A stretch of 17,675 bases of DNA from UBA987 sp047620825 (lineage in GTDB: Bacteria > Bacteroidota > Bacteroidia > NS11-12g > UBA9320), in NCBI GenBank assembly GCA_047620825.1, contig JBLHOC010000056.1:1-17675 (forward strand), written 5' to 3'. Shown here piece by piece: positions 8,759 through 15,586 of this stretch. Numbering within the stretch: position 1 is the stretch's first letter; each line of letters opens with the position of its first letter. The notes beneath the pieces are model-generated. The model did no database searches, was not told the DNA's origin, and saw only the letters and a program-made list of their open reading frames with translations. The position numbers and the translations under genes were made by a program.

Positions 8759-9484
8759 TTGAAAAACATAGTCATCATACCAACCTATAACGAGATTGAG
8801 AATGTGGAACACATGATCAGAACCGTTATGGCCATAGAGTTTAAAGTAGACGTCTTAATCGTAGACGACAGCTCGCCAGATGGAACAGGTGAAATGGTGA
8901 AATCCTTGCAGAAGGAATTTGACAACTTACACATTGAGGTGCGCACCGATAAAAATGGTTTAGGTACTGCCTATATTCATGGGTTTAAGTGGTGCTTGGA
9001 GCATGATTACGACTATGTGTTTGAAATGGATTGTGATTTCTCTCATAATCCGAAAGATCTACGCCGATTATGGGATGCCTGTCAACCAGAATCTGTTGGG
9101 CTGACTGTTGGTTCCAGATATGTTGACCACCTTGTTAATGTGGTTAATTGGCCCATGGGGCGTGTTTTGCTATCCTATTTTGCGTCCATGTATGTTCGGT
9201 TCATCACCAGAATGAAGATTATGGACACCACGGCAGGATTCGTTTGTTATAAAGCTGAAGTACTCAGAACCATTAATCTCGATAAAATTAAGTTTAGAGG
9301 TTATGCGTTTCAGATCGAAATGAAATTTACGGCCTTGAAGTATGGATTTACCATAGTGGAAGTACCTATAATTTTCACGGACCGTACAAAAGGTACCTCA
9401 AAAATGAGTAAAGGCATTGTAAAGGAGGCACTTTGGGGTGTAATCCAATTGAAGTTTCAGAGCTTCTTTAGAAAGTATAAATAG
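8759..9484 (+). CDS. Polyprenyl-phosphate mannosyltransferase-like family 2 glycosyltransferase (Dpm1-like)
   Basis: A 241-residue GT-A enzyme of family 2 that most resembles polyprenol/dolichol-phosphate mannosyl (or glucosyl) transferases. These load a sugar from a nucleotide donor onto a lipid phosphate at the inner face of the membrane for later use outside. Motifs: IIPTYNE (6-12), VDDSSPDGT (35-43), the metal-binding DCD at 91-93 in FEMDCDFSHNP, GSRY (118-121), NWPMGR (130-135) and KGTSKMS near the end. There is no C-terminal transmembrane pair, so this is the short, peripheral Dpm1 type. The start is a TTG: the first in-frame ATG comes after the IIPTYNE strand and would destroy the fold. 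GAGG lies only two bases before it, too close for a normal ribosome site. The sugar donor is not certain. Confidence 0.88.
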   Translation: MKNIVIIPTYNEIENVEHMIRTVMAIEFKVDVLIVDDSSPDGTGEMVKSLQKEFDNLHIEVRTDKNGLGTAYIHGFKWCLEHDYDYVFEMDCDFSHNPKDLRRLWDACQPESVGLTVGSRYVDHLVNVVNWPMGRVLLSYFASMYVRFITRMKIMDTTAGFVCYKAEVLRTINLDKIKFRGYAFQIEMKFTALKYGFTIVEVPIIFTDRTKGTSKMSKGIVKEALWGVIQLKFQSFFRKYK

Positions 9485-9488
9485 TCCT

Positions 9489-9526
9489 TCCCATTCTTGG
9501 AATCGCCTTTCCGGTTGGGATTTTTT
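9489..9526 (+). terminator. Terminator after glycosyltransferase gene
   Basis: Outer stem TCCCA (9489-9493) with TGGGA (9516-9520), inner stem TGGAA with TTCCG (one G-U), then six T (9521-9526), starting right after the gene's stop. Confidence 0.75.
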
Positions 9527-9559
9527 GAAATAATTTTCAATTTTTAATGTCTGGTAAAT

Positions 9560-9576
9560 ATCACGTAATCAGTGAT
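9560..9576. promoter_or_regulatory. Inverted repeat ATCAC-N7-GTGAT, possible operator
   Basis: Half-sites ATCAC (9560-9564) and GTGAT (9572-9576) are separated by seven bases. They lie about 90 bases upstream of the signal-peptide start of the broken T9SS gene. The spacing of half-site centres is near one helical turn, which fits a dimeric regulator, but five-base arms can arise by chance. Confidence 0.3.
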
Positions 9577-10311
9577 TTGCAATAAATATATTCCTTGGTA
9601 AGCTAGTTGCAATCTACCCGATGTAGTCAAAGTGTGCCGTGTGCTCATTTATTAATTATGTCGCATGATTAGAAAATTTTACCACAACGGTGTTAAAACG
9701 CTTACCGTAATTCTTAGCGTTTTGATTTCAGCTCAATTTGTTTCTGCCCAAATGTGTGGCAGTATCGACTTAGGAGATGATGATACAGTATGTACCGGTA
9801 CTTTCGTTACACTCACACCAACCGAAAACCTAAACCTTACAGGGAATTTATCAAGGTTACTTGCCTACGTTGGCGTAGTGTCAAACCCATCTTGCGCTTT
9901 AGGACACCAGGTGGCAGTGGCGCCTACTTCTGTCGAGGAAATTCAGGGAAATACACTGGAGCTGTTTGGGCTTTGCCTTGTAATATTCCATCTGGAACAA
10001 AACTTAAAATTAGAGTAAAAGTGCCTTCTGGTACTGCTTATTCCAAAGTATATGGCGCCAAAGACAATTACACGTATAGTTCACATCATACGTTAATCGC
10101 CTGTAAATATGTGTCTGGTAGTTCTTACCTGGATATTACGGTTACCACAAATGGTGAGTTTTATATTTAAAAAATCATAGATAAAGGTTGTTCTCCTTTT
10201 AAGGTAGATGCCATTACATATGAAAAGACTTGTACACCAACATACGCATGGAGCAATGGAGGTACAACGAAATCAATAACGGTTAGTCCAACAACAACCA
10301 CTGATTATGTT

Positions 10312-10848
10312 TTGACAGCAACAGCATGTGGGAATTCTTTTAAAGACACCGTAAACGTAAAAGTAAAATCCTGTAATACAGGGGATTCAATATGCGTTAA
10401 AAAAGTAAAAAATAACGTGGGTTGTGTAAGTCCCCCATTTGTCTTTTATTTAAAAGATAAGAATGGTGGAGATCATTACCTATCAGGTGATACATCAATG
10501 TATGCGTGGGAAGAGTATGCCAATGGAGATGCCATATTGAAGGCTAAAGGGCTTTCTGCTTCTGGATTGTCTGGAACGTTTGACATCGAGTTTACTTTTT
10601 CGGGTCATACAACTACACCAGCAACAAACAGTCCACGTTACAGCAGTTGTTATAGTGTGTCAACCACTTCAGGTTGGGAGTGCTTTATAAGCACAACTGG
10701 AACGATCGCATCAACAAACTATGGTAACATGACTGTTACGCGTAAAGGACAAGCGACACAACTTGGAGTTGACGCAAATATCTTTCAAGCACTTTATGGT
10801 GCTAGTGGTAGGGTAACCATCTCTGGTGGATCCGGGAATTTTACATAA
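10312..10848 (+). CDS. Middle fragment of the broken T9SS protein (repeat 1)
   Basis: An open stretch between the two in-frame TAA codons. The frame is open from 10171, and the first codon usable as a start is the TTG near 10312. It holds the end of the Ig/PKD-like module and repeat 1 (Cys at 10393 to the TAA at 10846). It has no signal peptide and no promoter of its own that I can see, so I regard it as part of the pseudogene and not as a gene that makes a working product. Confidence 0.4.
   Translation: MTATACGNSFKDTVNVKVKSCNTGDSICVKKVKNNVGCVSPPFVFYLKDKNGGDHYLSGDTSMYAWEEYANGDAILKAKGLSASGLSGTFDIEFTFSGHTTTPATNSPRYSSCYSVSTTSGWECFISTTGTIASTNYGNMTVTRKGQATQLGVDANIFQALYGASGRVTISGGSGNFT
10393..10845 (+). 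repeat. Protein-level tandem repeat, copy 1
   Basis: Copy 1 of a 169-codon (507-base) tandem unit. The alignment to copy 2 needs no gap from Cys10393 to the end. By eye 82 of 150 residues agree, including LKDKNG, LSGD, ANGD, GLSASGLSGTFD, STTG, RKG, YGASG and ISGGS. Two conserved Cys lie ten residues apart at the start. I cannot give the module a family name. Confidence 0.9.
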
Positions 10849-10860
10849 GGAGATTTTAAC

Positions 10861-12051
10861 TTGGGTATGGATAAAGAATGTACTTCTGAAGATCCAATAT
10901 GTTCTAAATTGGTGACGAACACACGTGGTTGTTCGAGTAAGCTTTATATAATCTGGTTGAAAGACAAAAACGGTAGTGCCCATCATTTAAGTGGAGATTC
11001 TACTAAATATCAATGGAACGAATTTGCAAATGGAGACGTAGAATTAAGTGCAGAAGGATTAAGTGCTTCAGGATTAAGCGGGACGTTTGATGTTAAAATC
11101 AAGTATACTGGTAAAACCGCAACAGCGCCTACCAATAGCCCCAAATACAGTAACTGCTTCTCACTAGGTAGTGTTTCAGGGTGGAATTATTATACAAGTA
11201 CAACTGGCTCGATTACTTCAATCAATTATAGTACAACGTCGGTTTGTCGAAAGGGACCTTCAGCACAAATTGGAGAGGGAGCAAATATTACGCAAAATGG
11301 ATATGGTGCGTCGGGGTGGTTCAATATATCAGGAGGGTCAGTATACTTCCCTAACGTGGATTTTAACGTCCTGTTAAGGGGTCGTCTTATACCTGCAATT
11401 GAAACAAAAGTATGTGCGAATGATACCTTAAACTTATGTATAGATGATCTTGTCAATCTTGACAGCATTCTTGGCGAAGACGTGACGGTACAAGCAAGTT
11501 CGTCAACAAGTAGAGGCGCCTCAGTTACCGTTGAAGTTCGAAGTTACACATCAGGTGTTGATTGTTGTAACGGAGATAAACCTAACGCTATCACCTATCA
11601 GTATGTTTCTAGTAATAAGATTGACAACAGTCAAACAAACAGCAGTGTGTCAACTAATTCAGCACCTAATGGACGAAAAGCATTAATTATTGTCTCGGGT
11701 AGCTCAATCGATTTAAACCTACCTACGGGAGTCATGTACTGCAGGGTCAAACAAATTGACTTTGATCTTAAGTTTGATTATACAGAGATTGAAGTCATTC
11801 AAGTTACGACAAAGAGACAGATCCTAGTTTATCCTAACCCAGCGAGAAATGAAATTAACGTTCAGGTGAATGGTTCAAACAGAGAATCTATTACAATCAC
11901 AAACTTAACTGGTCAGGTGCTTGATAAAACGAACTTATCGCAGAACGGGTTCGCAACATTGAATGCACACGATTATCCAAATGGGATTTACTTTATAAAG
12001 GTCGAATCTCAACTTCACAGTGACGTGAGTAAAGTCATTATTCAGAAGTAA
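10861..12051 (+). CDS. C-terminal fragment of the broken T9SS protein with type-A sorting domain
   Basis: This is the longest intact piece, 396 residues if a TTG at 10861 is used. It continues in the same frame as the preceding piece, directly after the TAA at 10846. It contains repeat 2 (Cys at 10900 to about 11352), a Cys- and Ser-rich beta region with VCANDTLNLCIDD and DCCNGDKPN, and a Por secretion tail of about 75 residues (YPNPARNEINV, ITITNLTGQVL, YPNGIYFIKVE, KVIIQK). Without a signal peptide it could not reach the type IX machinery, so translation of this piece alone would leave it in the cytoplasm. An automatic pipeline would probably list it as a T9SS sorting-domain protein. Confidence 0.55.
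   Translation: MGMDKECTSEDPICSKLVTNTRGCSSKLYIIWLKDKNGSAHHLSGDSTKYQWNEFANGDVELSAEGLSASGLSGTFDVKIKYTGKTATAPTNSPKYSNCFSLGSVSGWNYYTSTTGSITSINYSTTSVCRKGPSAQIGEGANITQNGYGASGWFNISGGSVYFPNVDFNVLLRGRLIPAIETKVCANDTLNLCIDDLVNLDSILGEDVTVQASSSTSRGASVTVEVRSYTSGVDCCNGDKPNAITYQYVSSNKIDNSQTNSSVSTNSAPNGRKALIIVSGSSIDLNLPTGVMYCRVKQIDFDLKFDYTEIEVIQVTTKRQILVYPNPARNEINVQVNGSNRESITITNLTGQVLDKTNLSQNGFATLNAHDYPNGIYFIKVESQLHSDVSKVIIQK
10900..11352 (+). repeat. Protein-level tandem repeat, copy 2
   Basis: Copy 2 of the same unit, offset exactly 507 bases from copy 1. The residue aligned with the TAA stop of copy 1 is Asn (AAC at 11353). Copy 2 itself is uninterrupted. Confidence 0.9.
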
Positions 12052-12077
12052 AAAGAGTAGGTTACAAGATTGTGGAT

Positions 12078-12104
12078 CTTCGCTAATGCGGAGGGCTTTT
12101 TTTT
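12078..12104 (+). terminator. Terminator after the broken T9SS gene
   Basis: Stem CTTCGC (12078-12083), loop TAAT, GCGGAG (12088-12093, one G-U pair), then GGC and eight T (12097-12104). It lies 26 bases after the stop. Its survival fits recent decay of the gene. Confidence 0.75.
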
Positions 12105-12142
12105 ATGCCTTAAATGTAAATCGTGCAGCGGGATTTGGGCAT

Positions 12143-12174
12143 AAAAAAGCCTCAATGGATTCCATTGAGGCTTT
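12143..12174 (-). terminator. Terminator of the atpD-atpC unit
   Basis: A perfect 14-bp inverted repeat (12146-12159 with 12161-12174; core AAAGCCTCAATGGA) with a one-base centre. On the minus strand it ends in a T run (A run 12143-12148 on the given strand). It starts about 20 bases beyond the atpC stop. Facing T/A runs make it able to act from both sides. Confidence 0.92.
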
Positions 12175-12192
12175 AAGAGTTTTTATACTTGA

Positions 12193-12423
12193 CTAAGCAA
12201 GCACTATAATCTTATTTTTAAGTACTTCAACTATTCCACCATTTACGTCAAAATCTTGGATACCTTCTGTAGTTTTAACACTAAGTGTACCTTTCTCTAA
12301 GCTAGAGATGATAGCTGCATGATTACTCAACGTTTCAAATTTCCCTTTTGAGCCAGGAAATTTAACCGATATCACTTCACCTGAGTAAAGTGTTTCGTCT
12401 GGGGTGATTAATTCTAAGTACAT
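12193..12423 (-). CDS. atpC: F1 ATP synthase epsilon subunit, short form
   Basis: The epsilon subunit sits at the foot of the gamma rotor and joins it to the c-ring. The product is 76 residues from the ATG at 12423 (MYLELITPDETLYSGEV, the usual family start). A TTG at 12429 directly abuts the atpD stop but is less likely. The N-terminal beta-sandwich is complete: SGEVISVKFPGSKGKFETLSNHA, with the conserved G.FE.L..H pattern, ending in GGIVEVLKNKIIVLA. The usual C-terminal two-helix domain of about 50 residues, which in other bacteria can block ATP hydrolysis, is absent, and the stop is followed by a normal terminator, so this is a natural end and not a truncation. Short epsilon subunits occur in other Bacteroidota. 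It is co-transcribed with atpD. Confidence 0.95.
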   Translation of the reverse strand: MYLELITPDETLYSGEVISVKFPGSKGKFETLSNHAAIISSLEKGTLSVKTTEGIQDFDVNGGIVEVLKNKIIVLA

Positions 12424-12429
12424 ATTCAA

Positions 12430-13935
12430 TTAGCTTACTTCTTTTAACATGGCTTCTCCAGCGGCTATAGCCTCTTCGATGCCTCCTTTAAGGTTAAATG
12501 CTGCCTCAGGATACTGATCTAACTCACCATCCATAATCATATTAAAACCTTTAATGGTGTCGTTTATGTCTACCAATACACCTTTTAATCCAGTAAACTG
12601 TTCCGCTACGTGGAAAGGTTGAGATAAGAAACGTTGAACACGACGAGCTCTGTGAACGGCTATTTTATCTTCTTCAGATAATTCATCCATACCTAGAATC
12701 GCGATAATATCCTGTAATTCCTTATATCGTTGTAACAATTCCTTCACACGTTGAGCAGTATCGTAATGTGCATCACCTAAAATTTCAGGTGATAAGATTC
12801 TTGATGTAGAATCCAATGGATCAACAGCAGGATAAATACCTAAAGAAGCAATTTGACGAGATAATACTGTAGTTGCATCTAAGTGAGCAAACGTTGTTGC
12901 TGGTGCAGGGTCAGTTAAATCATCCGCTGGTACATACACCGCTTGTACAGATGTAATAGATCCTCTATTCGTTGAAGTAATACGTTCTTGCATTACACCC
13001 ATTTCAGAGGCTAGCGTTGGTTGGTAACCTACCGCTGAAGGCATACGACCTAGTAGGGCCGATACTTCAGAACCTGCTTGCGTAAATCTAAAGATGTTGT
13101 CAACGAAGAAAAGAATATCTCTTCCGCCTGAGTTTTCATCACCATCACGATAATATTCAGCAATACTTAGTCCAGATAGCGCCACACGAGCTCTTGCTCC
13201 TGGAGGCTCATTCATCTGACCGAAAATAAACGTTGCTTTAGATTCTTTTAATTTTTCTTTGTCGATTTTGTTCAAATCCCATCCACCTTCTTCCATGGAT
13301 TTCTTGAACTCGTCGCCGTAATTGATAATCCCTGATTCGATCATCTCACGCATCAAGTCATTTCCTTCACGTGTTCTTTCACCTACGCCAGCAAATACAG
13401 ATAATCCGTCATATGCTTTTGCAATGTTATTAATCAATTCCTGAATCAATACTGTTTTCCCAACTCCAGCGCCACCAAATAAACCAATCTTACCACCTTT
13501 TGCGTAAGGCTCTAATAAGTCGATTACCTTGATACCAGTAAATAGGGTTTCAGATGCTGTAGACAAGTTTTCGTATAATGGTGGTTCAGCATGAATAGCT
13601 CTACCATTAGAATTGTCAACTTCTTCTATACCATCAATAGCTTCTCCTACAACGTTAAACAATCTACCTTTAATGGCTTCGCCAATTGGCATTTTAATAG
13701 GTGCTCCTGTATCTACTACTTTCATGCCTCTAACTAAACCTTCAGTAGCTTCCATCGAAATGGTTCTAACTCTGCTTTCGCCAAGGTGTTGTTGAGTTTC
13801 AAGGATTAGCTTTCCGCCGTTTTCTAAAGTGACGTGTAATGCATTAAGAATTCGTGGAGGTGCAGAACCTTCACCTTCAAAACTTACGTCGACAACTGGC
13901 CCAATGATCTGAGCAATTTTACCTGTGTTTGCCAT
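12430..13935 (-). CDS. atpD: F1 ATP synthase beta subunit
   Basis: The catalytic subunit of F1, 501 residues, cytoplasmic side of the inner membrane. The N-terminal beta-barrel starts NTGKIAQIIGPVVDVSF. The nucleotide-binding domain carries the P-loop GGAGVGKT (154-161), the GERTREGND block (185-193) with the catalytic Glu, FGQMNEPPGARARV, FVDNIFRFTQAGSEVSALLGRMPSA and AHLDATTVLSR. Between the GERTREGND block and QMNEPPG there is a loop of about 30 residues (DEFKKSMEEGGWDLNKIDKE and neighbours) that is longer than in Escherichia coli and, from memory, typical of Bacteroidota. atpC follows within a few bases. The gene has its own promoter and sits apart from atpG, so expression of beta/epsilon and of the rest of the complex must be balanced from two units. 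Confidence 0.98.
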   Translation of the reverse strand: MANTGKIAQIIGPVVDVSFEGEGSAPPRILNALHVTLENGGKLILETQQHLGESRVRTISMEATEGLVRGMKVVDTGAPIKMPIGEAIKGRLFNVVGEAIDGIEEVDNSNGRAIHAEPPLYENLSTASETLFTGIKVIDLLEPYAKGGKIGLFGGAGVGKTVLIQELINNIAKAYDGLSVFAGVGERTREGNDLMREMIESGIINYGDEFKKSMEEGGWDLNKIDKEKLKESKATFIFGQMNEPPGARARVALSGLSIAEYYRDGDENSGGRDILFFVDNIFRFTQAGSEVSALLGRMPSAVGYQPTLASEMGVMQERITSTNRGSITSVQAVYVPADDLTDPAPATTFAHLDATTVLSRQIASLGIYPAVDPLDSTSRILSPEILGDAHYDTAQRVKELLQRYKELQDIIAILGMDELSEEDKIAVHRARRVQRFLSQPFHVAEQFTGLKGVLVDINDTIKGFNMIMDGELDQYPEAAFNLKGGIEEAIAAGEAMLKEVS

Positions 13936-13972
13936 TATTTATACGTTGTATTATATGCCTATAAATTTGCGG

Positions 13973-14004
13973 CAAAAGTATGGTTAGAATTCCTAAAAAA
14001 CGAA
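13973..14004 (-). promoter_or_regulatory. Bacteroidota-type promoter of atpD-atpC
   Basis: Read on the minus strand, TACTTTTG (13980-13973) is an exact TAnnTTTG element, and TTCG (14004-14001), one base off TTTG, lies 20 bases upstream. The octamer is identical to that of the SRP RNA promoter. It predicts a leader of about 35 bases before the atpD ATG. Confidence 0.65.
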
Positions 14005-14044
14005 GGTATTTGTAAAAAAAAATAGTGTGTATTTTGTCATCTGT

Positions 14045-14058
14045 AATTCAATTGAATT
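14045..14058. repeat. 14-base perfect palindrome AATTCAATTGAATT
   Basis: It lies in the divergent region between atpD and the response regulator gene. It could be a regulator site for either gene, but it is made almost only of A and T in an AT-rich region, so chance is a fair explanation. Confidence 0.3.
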
Positions 14059-14133
14059 TTCTATCAATTCTGACAATTCGACGCGTACGAGAATCGCTCT
14101 AAAAATGAACTAGTGAAATTATATTATAGAAAA

Positions 14134-14165
14134 TTTCCATAATTGGGAATTTATTCTTATTTTTG
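14134..14165 (+). promoter_or_regulatory. Promoter of the response regulator/HPt unit
   Basis: TATTTTTG at 14158-14165 matches TAnnTTTG exactly. TTTC at 14134-14137, one base off TTTG, is 20 bases upstream. The predicted leader is about 22 bases. An imperfect inverted repeat (AAATTTCC 14131-14138 with GGGAATTT 14145-14152) overlaps the -33 region and the spacer and could be a repressor site. Confidence 0.6.
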
Positions 14166-14191
14166 TTCCTGATAAAAAACATGCTACTATT

Positions 14192-15553
14192 ATGGCCGAA
14201 GAATTTAAAATCTTTATCGTAGAGGATGACGTATGGTACGGAGAAGTTATTGAGTACCACCTTTCCTTAAATCCTGATGTAACTGTTAAGAAATTTACCA
14301 ATGGTAAAGATTTCTTAAAGTGTCTTGATGAGCAACCTTCACTAGTAACACTTGACTATTCTTTACCAGACATTACTGGAGAAGAGGTCCTAAAGCGGAT
14401 TAAAGAATTTAATCCAGAAATTCCTGTGGTTATTATATCAGGGCAAGAGGATATAGGAACAGCCATTAATTTATTGAAAGATGGTGCGTATGACTATATC
14501 ATTAAGGATGATGAAACCAAAGATCGAATTTGGAACGTCATCAAAAACATCCGAGAAAAAGAAGAACTGAAAGAAGAAATCTCACAATTGAAAACTCAAA
14601 TTGTGCAGAAATACGACTTTAGTAAAAGCATCATTGGAAACAGCCCACCAATGAAACGCATATTTAGCCTGATTCAGAAAGCCATTGGAAGTAACATAAC
14701 GGTCTCTATTACAGGCGAAACTGGTACTGGTAAGGAGGTCGTTGCAAAAGCGATCCACTACAATAGTAACAGAGCCAAGAAACCTTTTGTAGCTGTTAAC
14801 ATTACAGCAATACCATCGGAATTGATGGAAAGCGAAATGTTTGGACACGAAAAAGGAGCGTTTACGGGTGCTATTGCCAGACGAATCGGGAAATTTGAAG
14901 AAGCATCCGGAGGGACCATTTTCTTAGATGAAATTGGTGAGATGGATATTAATATGCAATCCAAACTGCTGCGTGTTTTACAAGAACGTGAATTAACTCG
15001 AGTTGGGGGAACTGGCCTAATTAAGTTAAACAGTAGAATATTGGTTGCAACCCATAAGGATTTGGCTGAGGAGGTACGTAAAGGAAACTTTAGAGAAGAT
15101 TTATATTATAGACTTCTAGGTCTTCCGATTAGTCTACCTGCGTTAAGAGAAAGAGGTAATGACATCTTATTACTTGCCAAATTTTTTATAGATGACTATT
15201 GTAAAGAGAATGAAATAGGTAAACTTACTTTGTCACCTTCAGCCCAAAACAAAATGCTAAAATACCCTTGGCCAGGTAATATTCGAGAACTAAAAGCGGT
15301 TGTTGAGTTGTCTTGTGTCATGACGGATTCAAACATTGTCGAAGACGAGCATATCACATTTAATTCATCAGGTTCTATTGATACCCTTTTGCAAGCAGAA
15401 ATGCCTTTAAGAGACTATACCAATAGAATTGTAAAATACTATTTAGATAAATACAACCAAGACGTTGTAACCGTTGCTAAGAAACTGAATATAGGTAAAT
15501 CAACAATCTACCGAATGTTACAGGAAGAAACAGACGCGCTTACAGCAAAATAA
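14192..15553 (+). CDS. NtrC-family sigma-54-dependent response regulator
   Basis: A 453-residue enhancer-binding protein that should switch on sigma-54 promoters when phosphorylated. Receiver domain (5-120): acidic pocket EDD at 11-13, phospho-acceptor Asp55 in LVTLDYSLPD, Ser83 and Lys105. A charged linker helix follows (about 122-140). AAA+ domain: Walker A GETGTGKE (about 175-182), GHEKGAFTGA (the sigma-54 contact loop, about 218-227), Walker B GGTIFLDEIGE, the arginine-finger region NFREDLYYRL and sensor II WPGNIREL. The C-terminal Fis-type helix-turn-helix is TVAKKLNIGKSTIYRML (about 430-446). All key residues are present, so it should be active. The HPt gene follows 33 bases after the stop, very probably in one transcript. 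No histidine kinase is nearby. The target genes are unknown; no convincing sigma-54 promoter was seen in the window. Confidence 0.95.
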   Translation: MAEEFKIFIVEDDVWYGEVIEYHLSLNPDVTVKKFTNGKDFLKCLDEQPSLVTLDYSLPDITGEEVLKRIKEFNPEIPVVIISGQEDIGTAINLLKDGAYDYIIKDDETKDRIWNVIKNIREKEELKEEISQLKTQIVQKYDFSKSIIGNSPPMKRIFSLIQKAIGSNITVSITGETGTGKEVVAKAIHYNSNRAKKPFVAVNITAIPSELMESEMFGHEKGAFTGAIARRIGKFEEASGGTIFLDEIGEMDINMQSKLLRVLQERELTRVGGTGLIKLNSRILVATHKDLAEEVRKGNFREDLYYRLLGLPISLPALRERGNDILLLAKFFIDDYCKENEIGKLTLSPSAQNKMLKYPWPGNIRELKAVVELSCVMTDSNIVEDEHITFNSSGSIDTLLQAEMPLRDYTNRIVKYYLDKYNQDVVTVAKKLNIGKSTIYRMLQEETDALTAK

Positions 15554-15586
15554 AAAAGCTACCACACACACAAAACTACTTTTAAA

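Larger units (their letters stand above)
9665..12051 (+). pseudogene. Decayed secreted protein with tandem repeats and type-A T9SS sorting domain
   Basis: Joined across three lesions, this locus would encode a secreted protein of about 795 residues. It opens with a signal peptide (MIRKFYHNGVKTL, cleavage after FVSA) and a segment DLGDDDTVCTGTFVTLTPT, in the frame that starts at 9665. Somewhere between about 9830 and 9930 the sense moves to another frame, as after a one-base deletion. That second frame then runs on to 12051 but is cut by TAA at 10168 and TAA at 10846. Along it are an Ig/PKD-like module (YAWSNGGTTKSITVSPTTT), two 169-residue repeats, a further Cys-containing beta-rich region, and a type-A sorting tail (ILVYPNPARNEINV to NGIYFIKVE, from about 11820). 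No start codon with a signal peptide precedes the later pieces, so they are not separate genes. The lesions could in principle include sequencing errors. The original job, perhaps adhesion, is not known. Confidence 0.85.

Noticed and set aside
10168..10848. TAA codons in the repeat protein as programmed read-through or recoding
   Set aside because: TAA is a normal stop for several genes in this window, the locus also has a frameshift, and no special structure follows the codons. Decay is simpler.
12136..12150. GG-N10-GC spacing resembling a sigma-54 promoter on the plus strand
   Set aside because: It lies inside the atpC terminator's flank, the sequence between is mostly A, and no plus-strand gene follows.
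15554..15586. CACACACA run and TACTTTTA between the regulator and HPt genes, as a separate promoter or slippage site
   Set aside because: The last base of the octamer does not fit, no -33 element is present, the run is too short for phase variation, and the 33-base gap is ordinary for an operon.
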